64,000 nucleotides of DNA from Adiantum capillus-veneris (taxonomy: Eukaryota > Streptophyta > Polypodiopsida > Polypodiales > Pteridaceae). The stretch covers positions 45,702,268 through 45,766,267 of the forward strand of contig CM043944.1 of the NCBI GenBank assembly GCA_014529385.2. The letters are read 5' to 3'. The position numbers and the translations under genes are program-made. The notes below the pieces were generated by a model that did not search any database, was not told the DNA's origin, and saw only the letters and a list, made by a program, of their open reading frames with translations. Below, piece after piece: positions 33,309 to 44,078 of the stretch; position 1 is the first letter of the stretch, and each line of letters starts with the position of its first letter.

Positions 33309-33321
33309 TGGTATCAGAGCC
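33309..33321 (+). promoter_or_regulatory. Primer-binding site of a copia element
   Basis: TGGTATCAGAGCC is a perfect match to the initiator-Met tRNA primer complement and follows CA at the LTR end. Confidence 0.9.
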
Positions 33322-33516
33322 ATGGTGTGTAGTCGGACATTGATTGGTGCAAGTTCTAGGTGCTGATTTTATGCAACCAAGAGGAGTGTATGGCTGTTTG
33401 CTGCTGTTTTTCACCTTCTTGAGTCTGAAGTGGTGTTGCTATGGGCTAATTTAGAGTATTCTCTTCATTTCTCCCTGACCTAGCCTATTCACACACACAA
33501 GTTCTTTTCAGAGACC

Positions 33517-33870
33517 ATGGAGAGGGATGAAGGTTCAAACAAGGATACAACCTATGAGGAAGTACTACACGAGGATGGACATGATGAGGCTGGAGGTGAT
33601 GAGGGATGGGGCGACTGGTCGTAGTTCTACTCCAGTGTAGCAGACAAACCAATCAAGATCCCTACTCACATTCCCGACAGATTGACAATTGAATGGTGAC
33701 AACTATGCCATCTAACATGCGTCCATGAGAGAGAGAGCGGAGATTAGAGCACATCGAGAGATATAGGAGAAGTATTCACTTGTGCAGGGAGGGGATTAAG
33801 CCTCTATGAGAATGCTCAGCTAGTGAGAAAGGGGAGAGGGATATTATTACTTTGGAAATTTCTTCAATTC
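33517..33870 (+). pseudogene. Copia Gag N-terminal relic
   Basis: The frame starts MERDEGSNKDTTYEEVLHED at 33517, acidic, and stops at a TAG near 33624. The phase then shifts and LNGDNYAI-HASMRE appears at about 33690. LNGxNYxxW is the hallmark of Ty1/copia Gag; here the Trp position is a stop. YENAQ...RGILLL near 33800 fits the next Gag block. The element is cut off after this point. Confidence 0.7.
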
Positions 33871-33984
33871 TTTTGATGTAATAACAAGAGATCAAACATG
33901 ATATGTGGTTGCATAGACTATATGTGCACTTTGTTGCCCAAGAGGATTCTCAGAAAGTATTGCTAGGAACATTATACTTTCTAG

Positions 33985-34058
33985 GAACATTGGGGGTGAA
34001 GCAAGGCTCTCCACTGACTCCGACTCGGGCAATATATAGATGAGGTGGATGTTGTACC
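33985..34058 (+). pseudogene. Possible LINE RT motif fragment
   Basis: GVKQGSPLTPT is followed, after a one-base shift, by YIDEVDVV, ending at the insertion site of the 34059 element. G-V-(K/R)-Q-G-x-P-L-x-P-T and a downstream YIDE(V/L) are adjacent in one group of LINE RTs. The stretch is short and the continuation beyond 36182 is not recognisable, so this is tentative. Confidence 0.35.
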
Positions 34059-34723
34059 TGTCACAAGACGGGCACCACATGCAAATAGAAAAGAAGAGAC
34101 TGAACAGACTTTTAGCACTTCAATAACAACCGAACTGAAAGAGGGAGAGAGAGCATGACACGAGACGGGGAGTGGCGAAGTTCCACCCCACAAGAGCATT
34201 GGCCCAAAACGCTGGCGCCCCTTTCAGTATTTCTTTATTATTGATGATTCACAAAGTACAACAGCCGAGGAGCACCTCCTCTACAATTTGCGCACTGAAG
34301 AGTGCCAAAGAGGGCCCCCAAGACTCATATTTAAAGGCCCAAAGCCTAAAGGCATCAAATATGAAAAGCTGACCCCAACAAAACATTTAACTAAAATTTT
34401 GGGATTTTTCTAAAAATCCATCGCGAATTGCGGAATGTGTGTACAGGTGCCACGTCATCATATTTTTTGTTGTGCAAAGTCTTCTGGTTGTGTTTTGCTT
34501 TATTTTTAATGCCTTTATGTCACTTGGGTCCCATCGGACGGGATCCCGTAAGTTGGTGGGAACTCTTCTTTACAAATAGGCCACTCGTCAAGACTTTGTA
34601 AGTCTATAAAACTTCTTCTTCTTCTTCTTCGGTTGCTATCGCTTCTTGGGTTTTGGTCCCTTGGCCGAGATCTAAAGGTTTGCTCCGTTCTTCAGTGGCT
34701 TGACACGTCAGCAGTTTGTGACA
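34059..34723 (-). repeat. Family A 3' LTR (left copy)
   Basis: This 665-bp LTR has termini TGTCACAA and TTGTGACA. It holds the polyadenylation-type block at 34214-34239 and CATATTTAAAGGCCC at about 34327. It is matched base for base over most of its length by 35605-36176. About 45 bp after 34580 (TCTTTACAAATAGG region) are present here but missing from the other copy. Confidence 0.85.
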
Positions 34724-35604
34724 TCCCTCCTCCTTGAAAGAAAGTAATCGTCCGCGATTACAACATATCTGCAAAACAACTCAAGTTAGCTAAAAAATTT
34801 CCAAGGGTCATTCCGAGGGACAATCAGTTTGGTCTTTTTTTTGTTAAGGAGTTGGCTTCTCCTTTCGTCCAGATCGGAACTCTTGATATTCCGACGTCGT
34901 AAAATTAGCCATCACACCCCGATCGTACTTATCTTCCACGGGTGTCTTGATGCACTAAAATTACATACCTAGGGAATCTCATCCAATTAGGAATATTCAG
35001 TGGTTGGCACATCACAATGCAACACAAATGCTCACGTATTCATGTTACAAGACATAGAAACATACAGTCGTCGATGAACACTCCCCCCGCAAATAACCAT
35101 CCAGGTCTGAGCCATGAGCTGTTCAACGACTCCCTCATCACTCCTCCGCAAATAACCTAAAAAGGTCCGGGCCATGGGGTATAGAGACCGTTTACAAACA
35201 AACGCCCCCCAAACTGCAGCCTGCGTCGTTTGGAGGTGTTGAGAGTAACCATTGCTCAGACTTCTTAATACTCCTCCCACATAACCATCCAGCTCTGGGC
35301 GAGGAGTAACAACAACAATATTTTTCAAGCATACAACGAAACGCTCCCCAGACATCCGGTCTGCGTCGTTCCGAGGTTCAAAGAATACCAAAACAACATT
35401 TCTCACTACTCTACCCGGGAGTAAAATCACCAATCATTGAAACCAGTATTAAAACCAGAGTCAAACATTTCAAATCGACGCCAAGACAGGTTCAAAACAG
35501 ATACCATCTATTTCAAACAAATTCCAAGCAGGATCACCAAACAAATTCTCAAACAGAACGCAAACTTAAAAAGAAATCTCGACATCAGTCGAGCTCGAAA
35601 AGTA

Positions 35605-36176
35605 CAGACTGAACAGACTTTTAGCACTTCAATAACAACCGAACTAGAGGAGGGAGAGCACGACATGAGACGAGGAGTGGCAAAGTTCCACCCCAAGAGA
35701 GCACTGGCCCCAAACTCTGGCGCCCCTTTCGATATTTCTTTATTATTGCTAATTCGCAAAGTACAATCACCTCCTCTGCAATCTGCACACTGAAGAGTGC
35801 CAGAGAGGGCCCCCAAGAACTCATATTTAAAGGCCCAAAGCCTGAAAGCATCAAATATGAAAAGCTGACCCCAAAAAAACACTTCACTGAAATTTCGGGA
35901 TTTTCCTAAAAATCCACCGCGAATTGCGGAACGTCCGTACAGGTGCCACATCATCATATTTTGTTGTGCAAAGTCTTCCGAGTGTATTTTCTTTATTTTT
36001 AATGCCTTTATGTCACTTGGGCCCAAATCGAACGGCCACTCGTCAAGACTTTGTAAGTCTGTAAAACTTCTTCTTCTTCTTCTGCTGCTGCTACTTCTTA
36101 GGGCTTTGGCCCCTTGGCCGGGATCTGAAGGTTGGCTCCGTTCTTCAATGGCTTGACACTTCAGCAGTTTGTGACA
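35605..36176 (-). repeat. Family A 5' LTR (right copy, inner end lost)
   Basis: It aligns with 34107-34723 from AGACTGAACAGACTTTTAGC onward. The first 45-50 bp expected on the left, and the primer-binding site, are replaced by unrelated sequence. The element therefore lost this junction after insertion, or its copy was made by recombination. Confidence 0.82.
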
Positions 36177-36181
36177 GTACC

Positions 36182-37435
36182 TAGGTGCACATCATGTAAT
36201 ATGCTGAAGATTTTACCTCGATCTTGGAGTCATGTGAGACAACAATCTATACTAGCATTGGAGATGTCTCTCCGTTTTAGTTGCTGGGAACGAAAACCCC
36301 CATACATTCCATTTTCACTTTCATTTGTAAAAGAAGACATTTAAAGCTGGGTGCTGCTTTGCCTCTTGAGTTTTGTGTATGTATATTCAAGGTTGCACAC
36401 ACCTCTTTCATGAAATCTCCTATGGCAAGGGATTCTCCAATGGTAGGTACTACCTCAATTCTCAAAAGTAGACGATTGTTAAAAAGCATGGGCTTTGACC
36501 TCCCAGATACCATCTGTCACAAGCAGTAATTACTGTACGGCTCCTATCAAATGAAAATCACACAGCCAGATCTCGACTTTGTGCCTTTTTTCCAGGTTGA
36601 TTGCATGTGGTAAGCCTTCTCTTGGCAGCTTGTTTGGATGGAAGGGGGGAGGGTCATGTCCTCAGATTATGGGTTGACTGTTGCAAGAGACGCCTTTTTT
36701 AAAGGTATGTTTTACCACTTGTATTAGAGCCGTGAGTTAATCCTCTTTCAAATATTGCTCGTTTGAAGTAGCTGCTTTTGTTTTTCTAATACAAGATCTT
36801 GCTATTGTTTCTGTAATGGCACATTTTTATTTATTTTAACTTTTTAGTGGTGGTGTTGGTTTAAGAAACTGTTCTGAGTCATACTTTAGATTCCTCCCCG
36901 TTTCAGGGTCTTGTATGGAGATATTGCTCCTTTTTTTTAATCTAAGCAGATTGTGTTGTGTTATACCCTAGGTTCCTCCTTTTTTGGGAGTCTTCTACGG
37001 AGTAATTGGATTGCTACAGTTGGTGTTGGACAATCAGTTTGCATCAAAGGGTCGGTTACGTAAGACGGGCTCAAAGCGACTACTGTTCTCATTGATGTAA
37101 GAGTGCCTCATCTTAAAGATTATGTTTTGGATGCAAGGCCTATAACTATTTTATGGTGTTTGTATTCCTCTGTTCTCTCAAAAGCAGTTTTAAAATTGGG
37201 CTTTGGATGGAAAGCCTAATTCATTTTGAGTATATTTCTGTCCATTTCTTCTGAAAGGAAAATTTGAGAGCAAGAAACTTTCAACGTCATCATGTTTTTC
37301 TCTTTGTTCATCTTTGTGCAAGGAATAATTGATAGCAGTTCTTCTTTTTTTCTTTTTTGAGATTTGTTTAGCCAAAATAATTTGTTTAACTTCACAAGTT
37401 TTCTCTTTCAGCCACTCAATTATAGCACTGCCACT
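36182..37435. other. No gene recognised
   Basis: This is the continuation of the site hit by the family A element. The frames at 36132-36529 show no domain that I know, and the rest is T-rich. Confidence 0.4.
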
Positions 37436-37439
37436 CCAC

Positions 37440-38087
37440 CAGCGTCCTTGTTACCCTGGGCCTAACACACAGTAGACTCCCATCCAACAATCTTGGTAGT
37501 AGGTCCCCAATCTCCAAGTGGTTGTGTGCCTGGGTGTTTGGATGCCCATGAGCTTGCATAGCTTCTTTGTCTCCTCATCTATGTTGTCCTTCCTCTTCAA
37601 TCCTGTCACCCTCACATGTGCAGCTTTTGCTCGTTTCCTTGGCTTCTCCTCTAGAGTGGCGTTAATAAATGATGTCGGGGGTATATGCTAGCAGCTGTGC
37701 TGTTACCCTTCCTGGCAACTGGACTTTTTAATCTACCTCTTTCATACGCTTTGGGGTCTTTTGGAGCATCCCAATCCAAAAGGTAGCCTTTGCAGCAGTC
37801 TTGTCATCTTTCTCATTGGAGAGGTTCCATCTGATCTTTAAAAGTTCATCCACATTGTTGGGCTGGATTCCCTAGTCTGGGGCTGATCCGTAAAATCTCC
37901 ACCTCAGTTTTAATTCCTCATCCTTCTTTTGCACTGGTAGCCTGAATGTACCGCATTCTGATCCTATCTTTGTCCTGTCGACCAGCCCTGAATTGATGAT
38001 GCTGATTGCATTGTCGGCTTCCCTATTCTGTTGAGTATGTTTTGCCTGGCCCACATGCACACCCCCATTGCTTCCTATGTATCCCAC
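37440..38087 (-). pseudogene. Unidentified coding relic of at least 215 codons
   Basis: One minus-strand frame runs from 38087 to about 37440 with only four stops. It reads YIGSNGGVHVGQAKHTQ, INSGLVDRTKIGSECGTF, then beyond a TAG VDELLKIRWNLSNEKDD, KATFWIGMLQKTPKRMKEVD, and later HNHLEIGDLLPRLLDGSLL. Keeping one frame over 640 bp in T-rich DNA points to former coding function. I do not recognise the family. Its place among retroelements suggests a retroelement ORF, but a host gene fragment is possible. Confidence 0.5.
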
Positions 38088-38953
38088 CCTTTCATTTTCA
38101 CAGCAAGAGTGAGAAAGTGTTCAGCTTTTCACTGCCTTCAGGGATTTTGGTGTTGATTAGGTGCAGTTTTGGTGTTGGTCATTGAGATTTTTGCTGCAGG
38201 CTGTAGTAGCTGTGCTTTTGATACAGCGTATTCCATTGGTCACCTTTCATTGACTTTCTTGGGTTGTATTTGGTGCAGTATTATCATATTTGGAGGTGAG
38301 ACAATTCCATTTCATAGATTCAGATGGAGTTTCCGTTGGGGTCAGACTTTCAGCAGATACTCTTTGCTTCGTTTTACAATGCAGCGATTTCTTTTGAGGA
38401 CTGTTACTTGATATGCAAGGTAGTGGGATAAAGGCTAGACTATCTCTTGGCTACCTTAGTCAATAGTCCATCTGTCAGGATTGTAATCGTTTCCCTGTTG
38501 AGGAGAGGCTACTTCGTTGTTCAGTTTGAGACATTGGATTAGCTAGTCGAAGATCTTGTCTCCCCTAGATGCTGGTAGAGCTTACTGTTTTTCGTATGGA
38601 TGGAGACTTAGGATTGATCTTGCTAGCTTCATCGAGGATCTTGGAGTTATAGATAGATTATGAGGCTATTACTAGAGTTTTTACAGCACCATTTTAATGA
38701 TTGATAGTAGTTTATGTGTGGTGTTAAGTGAGGGTGGAGCACCGTCAGATGGTGCACACACTCCTACTCTGCGAATTATTCTTCACTCTCTCTCAGAGAG
38801 GGTTTTGGTCCTTTCTCTAGGGTCACGAGTTATGAGGATTAGAGATGTCTTGGGCTATATCTACTTGAGTTACACAGATATAGAGACACTTTACTGGGGA
38901 GAGATAGAGAGAGACAGTCCCAGAGACGGATTACAGATTTCTTTTCACTAGAT
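38088..38953. other. No gene recognised
   Basis: Mixed sequence. 38690-38953 may be upstream LINE-T sequence, because a LINE-T 3' end follows, but no shared motif confirms it. Confidence 0.35.
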
Positions 38954-39292
38954 ATGGGACAGCCAGAGGAGCAATCATCATTGCAGAGCTCGGCCCACAC
39001 TCATTCTACCACTACCGGCACTCTCATCGACCGAGCACTGGAGCTACGGAGATCTAGACGACCGCGATTGAGGAGAGGGGTTACACAACATCGACGGAGA
39101 CTAGAGCAGAGGATTCGAGCCATACTCTCTCGATATCCAGAGTGCAGATGAGGATGGATTCTAGTAGTAGTATCTAGTTCTTTTGTACCTAGACATGGTA
39201 TTAGATTCACCATTTTGTAACAGATTGGTCTCACAGGTCATTTTCGCCTTTTGAAGATGTTAATATAACATTTCATTTCATTTTCATTTCTC
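38954..39292 (+). mobile_element. LINE-T 3' end (plus strand)
   Basis: The last 120 bp (TTGTACCTAGACATGGTATTAGATTCACC... to ...CATTTCATTTCAT) match the reverse complements of 42040-42160, 42714-42815 and 62708-62810, the common 3' end of the LINE-T copies. A small Arg-rich frame (38954-39151) lies in front and has no match in the other copies. Unlike them, this copy is not followed by a TC tract. Confidence 0.6.
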
Positions 39293-39652
39293 ATGAAGAA
39301 TCCTTCTCGCTTTACCTCTCTTCCTACTATCCATGGAGGGGATATTCTTGAAAGAGATTTCTTTATGCGGCTTCCACGACATTGTTTTGTACGTTGTTAG
39401 AGCAGAACATATTGCAGCTGGACGCATGTAGCATGTGGGGCGTCATGAGCATAGACAACCAAAAGGGACAGGAGACTCGACAATAGTTCTTATGTGTACA
39501 TGTAGCAACAGATCAAAGGCAGTGAGAGGGAGAAGGACAAAATCCAAGAATGTAAGTTTCAAATCCAAATGTTTTCCAAAATATGCCTTGAGACTTTCAA
39601 AATGGTTTTCCTCGTGCCTCCCTTTTTCCCTCCAAGTCATACCACCAAAAGG

Positions 39653-39825
39653 TTGAGGTGCTTGTCGTGCTTGATGACTTAGGTGCTTGAGGTGGTTGTC
39701 ATGCTTGATGACTAAGGTGCTTGAGGTGCTTGTCGTGTTTGCCGACTAGGGAGCCTGAGGTGCTTGTGGGAACACTACCCAGGCTTGAGGTGCTTTGTCA
39801 TGCTTGCTGACTAAGGTGCTTGGGG
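39653..39825. repeat. Minisatellite, about 34-bp unit
   Basis: There are five imperfect units of TTGAGGTGCTTGTCGTGCTTGATGACTAAGGTGC; the fourth is shortened and diverged. The 39300-39652 flank holds no gene. Confidence 0.85.
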
Positions 39826-39939
39826 ATAAAGTGTGCAAAAGTCAACAATGATCCCTACAAGGAGGGGGCGATTCCTACAAGAGGGGGAATGAGAGAACAC
39901 ACACACCCTCACACAAGGTAAGCTTGGTACAAAGAAAGC

Positions 39940-40180
39940 AAAAGGGACACTTGTCAAGTTCCTCCTCATGTTGCCCTCATGGTGTGCCTAAAGCCTATTG
40001 GTTGGCCACCCAAGGGGTCCAATGATATTTTAGAAGATTTAATTAATTGTTTTCGCATTTATCAAGTCCTCTCTCTCAAAGGGGAAAGGGGGACACTTGT
40101 CCCAAGACTACCCTTGTTGCTTGTAATGCCTCCTGCTTGTGATTGGCTAGGCCCGGAGGGGTCCAATGAGCTTCAAGCAT
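39940..40180. repeat. Diverged tandem duplication
   Basis: GGACACTTGTC (39948 and 40091), a TTGGTTGGCC/TTGGCTAGGCC word and AGGGGTCCAATGA (40013 and 40157) recur in the same order about 143 bp apart. Non-coding. Confidence 0.6.
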
Positions 40181-40231
40181 GAGCTACAAGGGGGGTCGAC
40201 CAAGGAAGCTAGGGGCATGCTTGGGAGGTAT

Positions 40232-40232
<1 letters not shown>

Positions 40233-40265
<33 letters not shown>
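40233..40265. repeat. Poly-C run followed by (CA)n
   Basis: There are 33 C followed by ACACACAC. The frames through it encode only Pro or Gly runs. 40280-40800 holds no gene that I recognise. Confidence 0.97.
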
Positions 40266-40267
<2 letters not shown>

Positions 40268-40817
40268 CACACACACACACACTCATTGTGTGAAGTGCAA
40301 AGTGCAAGAGCTCCATCTCCTTCTCGAAGCAAGTAGAGCGGTTGAGAGCCTACACCAACACTCTTGGCTATGGAATGCAAATCCATCCAAGAGCCATGCT
40401 TCAATGCTTAAGCTTGCCATCTTCTCCATCTTCATTACTATGCTATTATGTATGCTAGCAAGAAGAGTGATGATAAGTGAGGAACTAATTCTTTCTCCTA
40501 TGAAATGTTTCTTCTTCCTCTTCCCTACCCTCATTCCTTGCTAGCTCTCTCCACCTTCGAAGGTGTTTGAGGTCTTGGGACTGAGGCTTGGGATAGTTAA
40601 TGCTTTCTACAAAGTTTATGTTATGCTCGTGATGCATGAAGCTTTCCAACTTCATTGCATCACCTAGGTCACAAGGAACACAAAGGTTGTTTTGTTACAA
40701 GTCTCTCTTGATGGGAGAAACTATAATATAAATGCCTATTGGAGGGGGGACCGGCTCTACATAAATCCGGTCCTCAACTGTTGTCATGCTCTCTAAACTC
40801 TATCTTGCAAAAGTATT

Positions 40818-41653
40818 TTTTTTTTCCAAGAAAAAGATCCTTCTATTAGTTAATGAAAACTGCCCATAGGGCTACATCCACCTCTGCAAGAGAGGGCTAC
40901 AACAAGCATGATGGGGAGACTCTCCCAATGAAAAAACAGCATATATACAATGGGGCTAAATCAAGAAATGGGAGGAGGGAAGAGCCACACAGGTGGACAG
41001 TAGTGCCATCTGAGCACCCCCTGGACCATCGTGTAGAAAGGCCCAGGGCGCCAGAGTCGAAGGAAAGCCTCGCGGCGCTCCCGCATGCGGTCGGAGCTGC
41101 CCTGTAGTCCCTCAAGCTGTCCTCTGAGAGTATGGATCAGCTCTAGCCAAAAGTCACGAACAGTCTCTGCTGGTGGCACAGGGCGAGCCTCAAAGATGCG
41201 GAAACAACGGGCCCGCCAGATGAACCAAAGAGCTAGGCCGCTGATGAGCTCCCAGCACTCCTCTCTCTCACTGCACCACTCCTGTGGAGTAAGGTCTGTA
41301 GCAGGCTAGAGTGCAGGTCGCCCCCCCTGTATCACTATCATCCTGCTGGTGGAAGATAGCTCAAACTGTAGTGCCGGGCCCGTGAGGGTGGACCAAGCCG
41401 CTGCCCCCCAAGTGTACTGTCGAGCCGCGGAGAGGGCAAGTATCAGCCGAAGAACTCGTAGCCACACCTGCTGGGCCGAAGGACAGTCCCAAAGACAGTG
41501 TCGCTGACTCTCCACCAACTGGTCACAGGTTGTACATGCGGCCGAGAGACCACTATGCACAAGCCAGCTCCCTATTGCTGTGGCTCTGTGTGCAACCAAC
41601 CACTGGAACAAAGTGACGCACCTCGGCTGTCTGGAGTCCCACAGCCTCTGCCG
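40818..41653 (-). mobile_element. LINE-4: 5'-truncated LINE with tail and target duplication
   Basis: The insertion is framed by two copies of ATCTTGCAAAAGTATT (40802-40817 and 41654-41669). It begins with a T run on the plus strand (poly(A) tail of a minus-strand LINE, 40818-40825). The body encodes only the C-terminal end of ORF2. All features fit target-primed reverse transcription that stopped early. The 16-bp duplication is perfect, which suggests a fairly young event. Confidence 0.9.
40962..41650 (-). pseudogene. LINE-4 ORF2 C-terminus with zinc-binding RT-associated domain
   Basis: One minus-strand frame contains FQWLVAHRATAIGSWLVHSG, CTTCDQLVESQRHCLWDCP (CxxC...HxxxxC, the pattern of the zf-RVT domain at the end of plant LINE ORF2), then a stop near 41306. 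The same frame continues beyond it with WELISGLALWFIWRARCFRI and ends at a stop near 40961. It is only the last 230 residues or so of ORF2. It cannot act on its own. Confidence 0.85.
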
Positions 41654-41669
41654 ATCTTGCAAAAGTATT

Positions 41670-41839
41670 GTTCATGCCAAGTTAACTAAATGCTATGTTT
41701 ATGTTGCTACCATCAATTAAGTTCACCCGTTATGCTCACAAAGTAGTTTTATAAAAGTACTTCTCCAATTTCTGCTACTCCCAAAGTTAATAGGCCATTT
41801 CCATTACATTTGGCACTGGCAAATCGTGGCCTCTACTGG
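41670..41839. other. Spacer
   Basis: Continuation of the LINE-4 target. No gene seen. Confidence 0.4.
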
Positions 41840-41993
41840 TACTCTCCTAAATCTACTAGTCTCAATCTCTAGCTGGTGTGATGATGTGCACATCTGACCA
41901 ATAGCACACCGATCCCATGGGATAAATGAGTGTCCACACATGCAGATCTGATCATATATCCCTCCTCTGTGAGCTGGAGAAGATTCTCTGTGT

Positions 41994-41996
<3 letters not shown>

Positions 41997-42039
<43 letters not shown>
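41997..42039. repeat. (GA)n tract, LINE-T tail
   Basis: 43 bp, followed on the plus strand by TGAAATGAAAT, the end of the LINE-T 3' UTR. Confidence 0.97.
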
Positions 42040-42041
<2 letters not shown>

Positions 42042-42653
42042 AATGAAATGATATTTTATGAAATGTTATATTAAACGTCTTCAAAAGGCCAAAATGACTT
42101 AAGAGACCAAACTGATGCAATCTTGGTGGATCTAATACAATGTCTAGGTACAAAAATAAAATGAAGTAAAGTGAAAAACTAAAATCCTAACTGCTAGATG
42201 TGAACTAAGCAGTTCGCTGAAATTGTGTAGGATATGAGTAGGGGGGTGAAAGTAGTGACTGGGGGCTAATTCAACACAATGTGGGTGTGCATGTGGGAAT
42301 ATAGTGGGTGAGCTACAAAGGCTGATACAAGATGATGAGCAGGGTGTACAATCCTCAAAAGAGCTAAATCCATCATCGGTCGTTGGTTCAAGAAAAAATG
42401 TACCTAGACATCTCTGGTCCTCATAACCTATGACTCTGGAGAGCAGTCCAAAGCCCTCTCTGAAAAAGCAGTGAAAGTGGCCTCGTATCTCACAGTAAAT
42501 TGGGCAGTGGCATGTGTAGTGCAACTCTGTCTTAGGCTCCATGTGACATAGGGGACATGTCCTAGCCTGTGCTGGTACTCCGCTGTATCTACTAGTCTCG
42601 ATCCGAAACTGGTGTGAAGATATACGTATCTGGCCAATAGCACATCGTATCCC

Positions 42654-42655
<2 letters not shown>

Positions 42656-42713
<58 letters not shown>
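42656..42713. repeat. (GA)n tract, LINE-T tail
   Basis: 58 bp, in the same position relative to the LINE-T UTR (TGAAATGAAATGTTATATTA follows). Confidence 0.97.
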
Positions 42714-42716
<3 letters not shown>

Positions 42717-43306
42717 AATGAAATGTTATATTAAACGTCTTCAAAAGGCCAAAATTACCTATGAGACCAAACTGATACAATCCTTGTGGATCTAATCCAA
42801 CGTTTGGGTACAAAAATAAAATGAAGTAAAGTGTGAGACTAAAATCGTCAGATTGAAAATCGCCCTCTGTGATTGTTTCCCACTACCTGGTCTCCTCAAG
42901 AGACTTCCGTCTGTCTACGCAACTCTAGCAAAAACAACCCGAGACATCTCTGATCCTGATATCTCATAAGTCTAGCCATCAATCCAAAGCCCTCTCTGAA
43001 TAGACAGTGGAAGTGGCCTTGTATCTCATAGTATAACGGACAATGACAATTGGATGTAACTCTATCTCTAGCTTTATATGGCATAACTGGCATATCCTAG
43101 CTTCTATTGGTACTCTCCTAAATCTGCCAGTCTCAATCTCTAGCTAATGCGATGATGTGCACATCTGACCAATAGCACATCGTATCCCATAGGATAAATG
43201 AGTGTCCAAATAGGCCGATCTGATCACATATCCATCCTTCGTTAGTTGAAGGAGATGCTCTCTATAGAAAGCCATCTTTGTGCCCAACTCTTGTACCAGC
43301 TGTATC

Positions 43307-44078
43307 TGAAACCGGTCTGTGGGGCGGTAGGTGTTGGCTTTCACCCGTAATTCTTTACTTTAGACACACACACAGAGCACTTTGCAAAGGAAACCTGCGA
43401 CGGGAATTAACACTTAGTCACACACACGGCTCGGAAGCTAGAAAGCTCCGAGCAGACACCGACAACCTGTAGGCCCCCAAATTGGCGCCCCTTTCGGTAT
43501 TTCTTTATTCTTTAGGAGGATAAATTACAAAGAAGAGTCCTGGGAATCCTTTATCTGTATCAAGCTAGATACCACTTGTTTTGGCCAAATTTTGGCAACA
43601 TAACAGCCCCAAACCTTGCGCGAAATCAATTCCCCTGCTGGAACTCTCTTCCACTGGCATAAACCCTCTGATTCTTGCCCAAAAACAGTAAATTCAGCAC
43701 GCTGTATTTACTGGTTTTTGCCCTGTTTTCAGCCCCAAACAGTCCCGTAAGTGTCCTCTGCCAGTGGGGCACTATTCCCAATGGTTCTAGCGTCCGTATG
43801 GCCGAAAAACAGTCAATTTACAGCGCATACACAGCGCTGAAAATGCACCTGTACGGTGAGGTTATGACCCTCACCGGTGCCTGCTTTGGAGTAGCAGTTA
43901 GCTATCCCTGTTCCTGCTCAAGGAGGCTCTTGCGTGAGCACAAAAGCATGAAACTACACAGCTGTACATCAGTCAAATGAAGAGCCCTCTTGTGGGGCAT
44001 CACATAACTGCACGTAGGGGAGAGAGAGAGCAGTGTGTAGTGTGCAGGTCATCACTCCTAGCACCACATTGTGCGTGA
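43307..44078 (-). repeat. Gypsy-2-type LTR, truncated
   Basis: It aligns with the first half of 54066-55545 (TGAAACCGG..., the TTTGCAAAGGA block, GGCGCCCC at 43484, GCACCACATTGT at 44061). Homology stops at about 44078. GTATC at 43302-43306 is the complement of the GATAC that precedes the plus-strand LTR at 45025, so this is the other end of that insertion (see findings). Confidence 0.85.

Larger units (their letters stand above)
34059..36176 (-). mobile_element. Family A non-autonomous LTR retrotransposon
   Basis: Two direct copies flank a short internal part (34724-35604) without gag or pol. Left copy: 34059-34723, 665 bp. Right copy: about 35605-36176. The outer ends are TGTCACAAG (34059) and TTTGTGACA (36176), an inverted pair as in LTRs, and GTACC sits on both sides (34054-34058 and 36177-36181). 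The element is about 2.1 kb. A polypurine tract (GGAGGAGGGA on the minus strand, 34724-34733) abuts the left LTR, giving minus orientation. The right LTR lacks about 45 bp and the PBS at its inner end. The frames in the internal part show no domain, which fits a deleted or LARD/TRIM-like element. Confidence 0.85.
41840..43306 (-). mobile_element. Three chained LINE-T 3' ends
   Basis: Read on the minus strand, three 5'-truncated copies of one LINE follow each other. Copy 1 (43306-42714) encodes LGTKMAFYREHLLQLTKDGY, IETGRFRRVPIEARICQLC, HCPLYYEIQGHFHCL, then a 3' UTR and a TC tract. Copy 2 (42655-42040) starts inside the same coding region (CYWPDTYIFTPVSD) and runs to its own UTR and TC tract. 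Copy 3 (41996-41840) starts again upstream of that point. The Cys/His pattern CxxC...HxxCHCPxY is a LINE ORF2 C-terminal motif. No intact ORF remains. Confidence 0.75.

Noticed and set aside
35032-35793. Frames in the interior and right LTR of the family A element
   Set aside because: No Gag, protease, RT or integrase motif. Frames on both strands overlap, and the LTR frames simply reflect the LTR.
40897-41309. Plus-strand frames of 72-84 codons
   Set aside because: They are shadows of the minus-strand LINE-4 ORF2, which has clear motifs.
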